A DNA stretch of 64,000 nucleotides from Propionibacterium sp. (GTDB lineage: Bacteria > Actinomycetota > Actinomycetes > Propionibacteriales > Propionibacteriaceae): positions 43,390-107,389 of the forward strand of contig JALHFX010000006.1 of assembly GCA_022837595.1 (NCBI GenBank), read 5' to 3'. Every line of letters begins with the position of its first letter. Positions within the stretch are counted from its first letter, which is position 1. Below are positions 62,033-64,000 of this stretch, one piece after another. The position numbers were made by a program, and so were the translations under genes. Under the pieces are notes generated by a model. The model searched no databases, was not told the origin of the DNA, and was given only the letters and a program-made list of their open reading frames with translations.

Positions 62033-62260
62033 ATGACTCTCAGTTTCCTTTTCGTTGGCGCCGACGCCGGACGCGGAGCCCTCGCCCAATTTGCTGCCGA
62101 GGTCGGCGTCGGCTACCGCCTCATTGCTCAGCGGATCACCACCATGGAGATCTTTCCTGTCAGTGTGCTGACCGTCGAGTTGGACGCCGATGCTGACCGC
62201 GAGGTCGCCACTTCATGGTTCGCGCGCCGCGGGATCCACCAGTTGACGCCAGCCGCGTGA
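62033..62260 (+). CDS. Stand-alone NIL-domain protein
   Basis: A 75-residue protein that is almost entirely a NIL domain: LSFLFVGADAGRGALAQFAAE, GVGYRLIAQRITTMEIFPVSVLTVEL (given in part) and WFARRGIHQLTP match the fold that follows the ATPase in methionine importers (MetN) and binds methionine. No ATPase, permease or ferredoxin is adjacent. GGAG at 62020-62023 lies 9 bases before ATG 62033. The Cys-rich leader upstream points to sulfur amino acid control. It may be a regulator or a chaperone for methionine/homocysteine metabolism; this is inference. Confidence 0.7.
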   Translation: MTLSFLFVGADAGRGALAQFAAEVGVGYRLIAQRITTMEIFPVSVLTVELDADADREVATSWFARRGIHQLTPAA

Positions 62261-62275
62261 CCGAGTGCACGGGTG

Positions 62276-62323
62276 GCCCGGGGCTCAGTCTATCGGAGAC
62301 TGCCCGATAGCGGACGCCCGGGC
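62276..62323. terminator. Nested hairpin terminator between convergent genes
   Basis: Outer arms GCCCGGG (62276-62282) and CCCGGGC (62317-62323) enclose CTATCGG (62290-62296) and CCGATAG (62304-62310). It sits between the NIL-domain gene and the opposing secreted-protein gene. Confidence 0.75.
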
Positions 62324-62329
62324 AGCCGA

Positions 62330-63691
62330 TCAGACCTCGCTCAGCCGGTACATGAATGCCGCCATCGCGTCACGCATCACCGGGGTCACCGGGCGGTAGG
62401 TGCGATCCGACCAACCGGTGGAGACTCCGGTCGAGTAAAGCCAGGCGATCTCGGTGAAGAACTGATCGGACGGCGTGATATCTGTGAACGGTGAAGTGGT
62501 CGGTGTGGTGAATGCCGGGCTGCCCTTGAAGCGGTACATGAACGCCGCCATCGCGTCGCGGTTCACCGGATCCAAGGGCCTGTACGTGCCATCGTCATAG
62601 CCGGTCGCGATGCCCTGGTCGTGCATCCAAGCCATTTCCTTGAAGAACTTCGACGACGTCGTGACGTCGGTGAAAGGTGAGGTTGCTGGTGCCTCATAGG
62701 CAGGGCTTCCAGCGAGACGGTAGAAGAACGCCGCCATCGCGTCCCGCGCGATCGGCTCCCAGGCACGGTAGGTTCGAGTCCCTTCGGGTTCGACCCAACC
62801 GGTGCTGATGCCGTTGTCGACGAGCCATTCGATCTCGTCGAAGAACTGCGTCCGGGGTGGGAAGTCGACGAACTGGCTGCTGTCGAAGCTTTCGAACGAT
62901 GCCCTACCACACGTCAGGTTATAGTCGTAGGTGCCGTCGGTCCACTGCGAGATGTACACCGGGCCACCGGAGAAGCTCTCCGAGGTGCACTTGTCGAGAG
63001 CCTCGTCGGGGTAGTCGAGTGTGCCGGACGCAGCCCAGACCGGCACGCCGGTCAGCTGCCAGCCGTCGGTGATCTCATTCCAGCCGTTGAGGTAGGAGTA
63101 GAGCCCATAACCGTAACCGGCCTCGTCCAATGCCCGCATCAAGCCCGTGATCACGTAGCGATTCTCCAGTTTCTCGGCCTCGGTCGAGCTCGGCCATTCC
63201 TGGGTCGCACGCGGCTCGACGTCGATCCAGACCACACCTGGATCCCAGTCCAGCCTGTCGAGCGAGGCCACTGCCGCGCGTCCTTCGGCGTACCCCACAT
63301 TGCGAAGCCGATCGGCCCGGTCACGGGTAGGCCACGGCCCCCTACCGCCATAGGTGTTGAGCTGGGCGGTGGTCGGGAAGGTCGCCATCGTGTAAGCCTG
63401 CGTCTTGATGTCGTTGTCGAGAGCCCAATCGAGGTGATCCTTCAGGCAGGGATTCTCTGTGAAAGCCAAACCCCTGGTCAACCCGATAATGACGAACGAG
63501 GTGTTACTCGGGGGCATCGGTTGGCCGTTCGGGCACTGAGGCCACGAGATGTCGTAACCATATTCGGTGGCCGCATGTGCGGTGCTGGCGGGCAGCACCA
63601 TGCCTGCAGCTGCCACCAGCGAGACGGTGAGCAGCTGCGCCAGCTTCCGTGCGGGCCGAGTCACGTTGGTGTGGCGAGCGAGAACGGACAT
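62330..63691 (-). CDS. Secreted protein: GH25/DUF1906-like domain plus three SLH-like repeats
   Basis: A 453-residue exported protein. A signal peptide with cleavage near AHA-ATE (residue 40) is followed by a region of about 230 residues that starts YGYDISWPQCPNGQ and has VVWIDVEPRATQEWP, a glycoside-hydrolase-25/DUF1906-like TIM barrel. Residues 275-453 contain three repeats of about 55 residues, each ending in RDAMAAFFYR or RDAMAAFMYR, the S-layer-homology-like type used by actinobacteria to bind the wall. GGAAGGTGC precedes ATG 63691. It is likely a wall-anchored peptidoglycan hydrolase or adhesin. The catalytic Asp/Glu pair should be checked. Confidence 0.8.
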   Translation of the reverse strand: MSVLARHTNVTRPARKLAQLLTVSLVAAAGMVLPASTAHAATEYGYDISWPQCPNGQPMPPSNTSFVIIGLTRGLAFTENPCLKDHLDWALDNDIKTQAYTMATFPTTAQLNTYGGRGPWPTRDRADRLRNVGYAEGRAAVASLDRLDWDPGVVWIDVEPRATQEWPSSTEAEKLENRYVITGLMRALDEAGYGYGLYSYLNGWNEITDGWQLTGVPVWAASGTLDYPDEALDKCTSESFSGGPVYISQWTDGTYDYNLTCGRASFESFDSSQFVDFPPRTQFFDEIEWLVDNGISTGWVEPEGTRTYRAWEPIARDAMAAFFYRLAGSPAYEAPATSPFTDVTTSSKFFKEMAWMHDQGIATGYDDGTYRPLDPVNRDAMAAFMYRFKGSPAFTTPTTSPFTDITPSDQFFTEIAWLYSTGVSTGWSDRTYRPVTPVMRDAMAAFMYRLSEV

Positions 63692-63925
63692 GATGCACCT
63701 TCCTTGTGCTCATGGGCAGAGTGACGCAATTCTTGCACCACATTGCGGCTATCAGCGTTCAGACACGACGACAGATTCGCTAGAGCACCACTGACCAGCC
63801 AGTATTTCGTTCGTGGCGGGGCGTTTTCGAGTGGAGTGCCGGTCGTCGATGAGCTACGTGCGATTATCGAGTTCACTTTTTCGGCTATAGGAGGGAAAAG
63901 TGGCTCTTCGTACGTGAGCGTGGGG
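63692..63925. other. Region between the secreted-protein gene and the IS element
   Basis: This 234-base stretch must hold the promoter of the SLH gene. From about 63902 (GGCTCTTCGTACGTGAGCG) it probably contains the terminal inverted repeat of the insertion element that begins here. No open frame of note. Confidence 0.4.
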
Positions 63926-64000
63926 TCAGATGTGTAGCCCGCCGCCGATGAGGAGCATTCTGAGCCGGTAGTTGTCGGGGTTCCGGAAGCCTTTGGCGAC
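63926..64000 (-). mobile_element. ISL3-family transposase, C-terminal end (partial)
   Basis: The frame entering from the window edge encodes VAKGFRNPDNYRLRMLLIGGG-LHI and stops at TGA (63926-63928). The text KGFRN.xNYRLR.LL is characteristic of the end of ISL3-family transposases. Only 24 residues are inside the window. The IS end is probably at about 63902, 24 bases past the stop. Confidence 0.8.

Overview
The window looks like chromosomal DNA of a fairly GC-rich actinobacterium. A member of the Propionibacteriaceae or a close relative is a reasonable guess. The reasons are a complete 14-gene NADH:quinone dehydrogenase operon followed directly by a polyprenyl synthase, a menaquinone (not ubiquinone) gene set, an oleate hydratase, two cobalamin riboswitches, and probable leaderless start sites. 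The genus assignment is inference; no rRNA or other phylogenetic marker lies in the window.

Layout. 1-3.1 kb: the end of a 2-oxoacid:ferredoxin oxidoreductase beta subunit, an M13 metallopeptidase whose N-terminus is frameshifted, and a DUF805 membrane protein. 3.2-16.6 kb: an accessory stretch of envelope and transport genes: a choloylglycine-hydrolase-like amidase, a ThrE-type exporter, an ATP-grasp ligase, an alpha/beta hydrolase, an MFS efflux pump, a 1,169-residue channel-like/FUSC fusion with a second FUSC protein, and an HdeD-like protein. 17.1-18.8 kb: oleate hydratase preceded by a strongly folding leader. 19.0-35.7 kb (minus strand): nuoA to nuoN and a polyprenyl diphosphate synthase, mostly with 4-bp overlaps. 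35.8-48.8 kb: menaquinone genes (a geranylgeranyl-reductase-family gene, menF, menG, menD, menC, menA, menE) interleaved with an ABC pair, a RecB-like nuclease and an apparently orphan cobalamin riboswitch. menB and menH are not in the window.

48.9-55.2 kb: small envelope genes, an MFS transporter, two PRC-barrel proteins, a CDF metal exporter, a nucleoside-kinase-like protein, a MarR regulator with two matching palindromic operators, and a frameshifted VanZ-like gene between two related hairpins. 55.3-60.5 kb: a Dpp/Nik-type ABC importer operon under a cobalamin riboswitch. 60.6-64 kb: an ATP-grasp protein, a cysteine-rich leader peptide followed by a hairpin and a stand-alone NIL-domain gene, a secreted protein with SLH-like repeats, and the end of an ISL3-type transposase at the window edge.

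How the genes fit together. Complex I passes electrons to menaquinone. The polyprenyl synthase makes the side chain, MenF/D/C/E make the naphthoquinone ring precursor, MenA prenylates it, MenG methylates it, and the geranylgeranyl-reductase homologue probably saturates part of the tail. The least expected content is regulatory: two cobalamin riboswitches, one of them with no full-length gene behind it; a leaderless Cys-Cys/Cys-Cys leader ORF ahead of a lone NIL-domain gene; a roughly 160-nt folded leader before oleate hydratase; and a perfect 68-bp palindrome.
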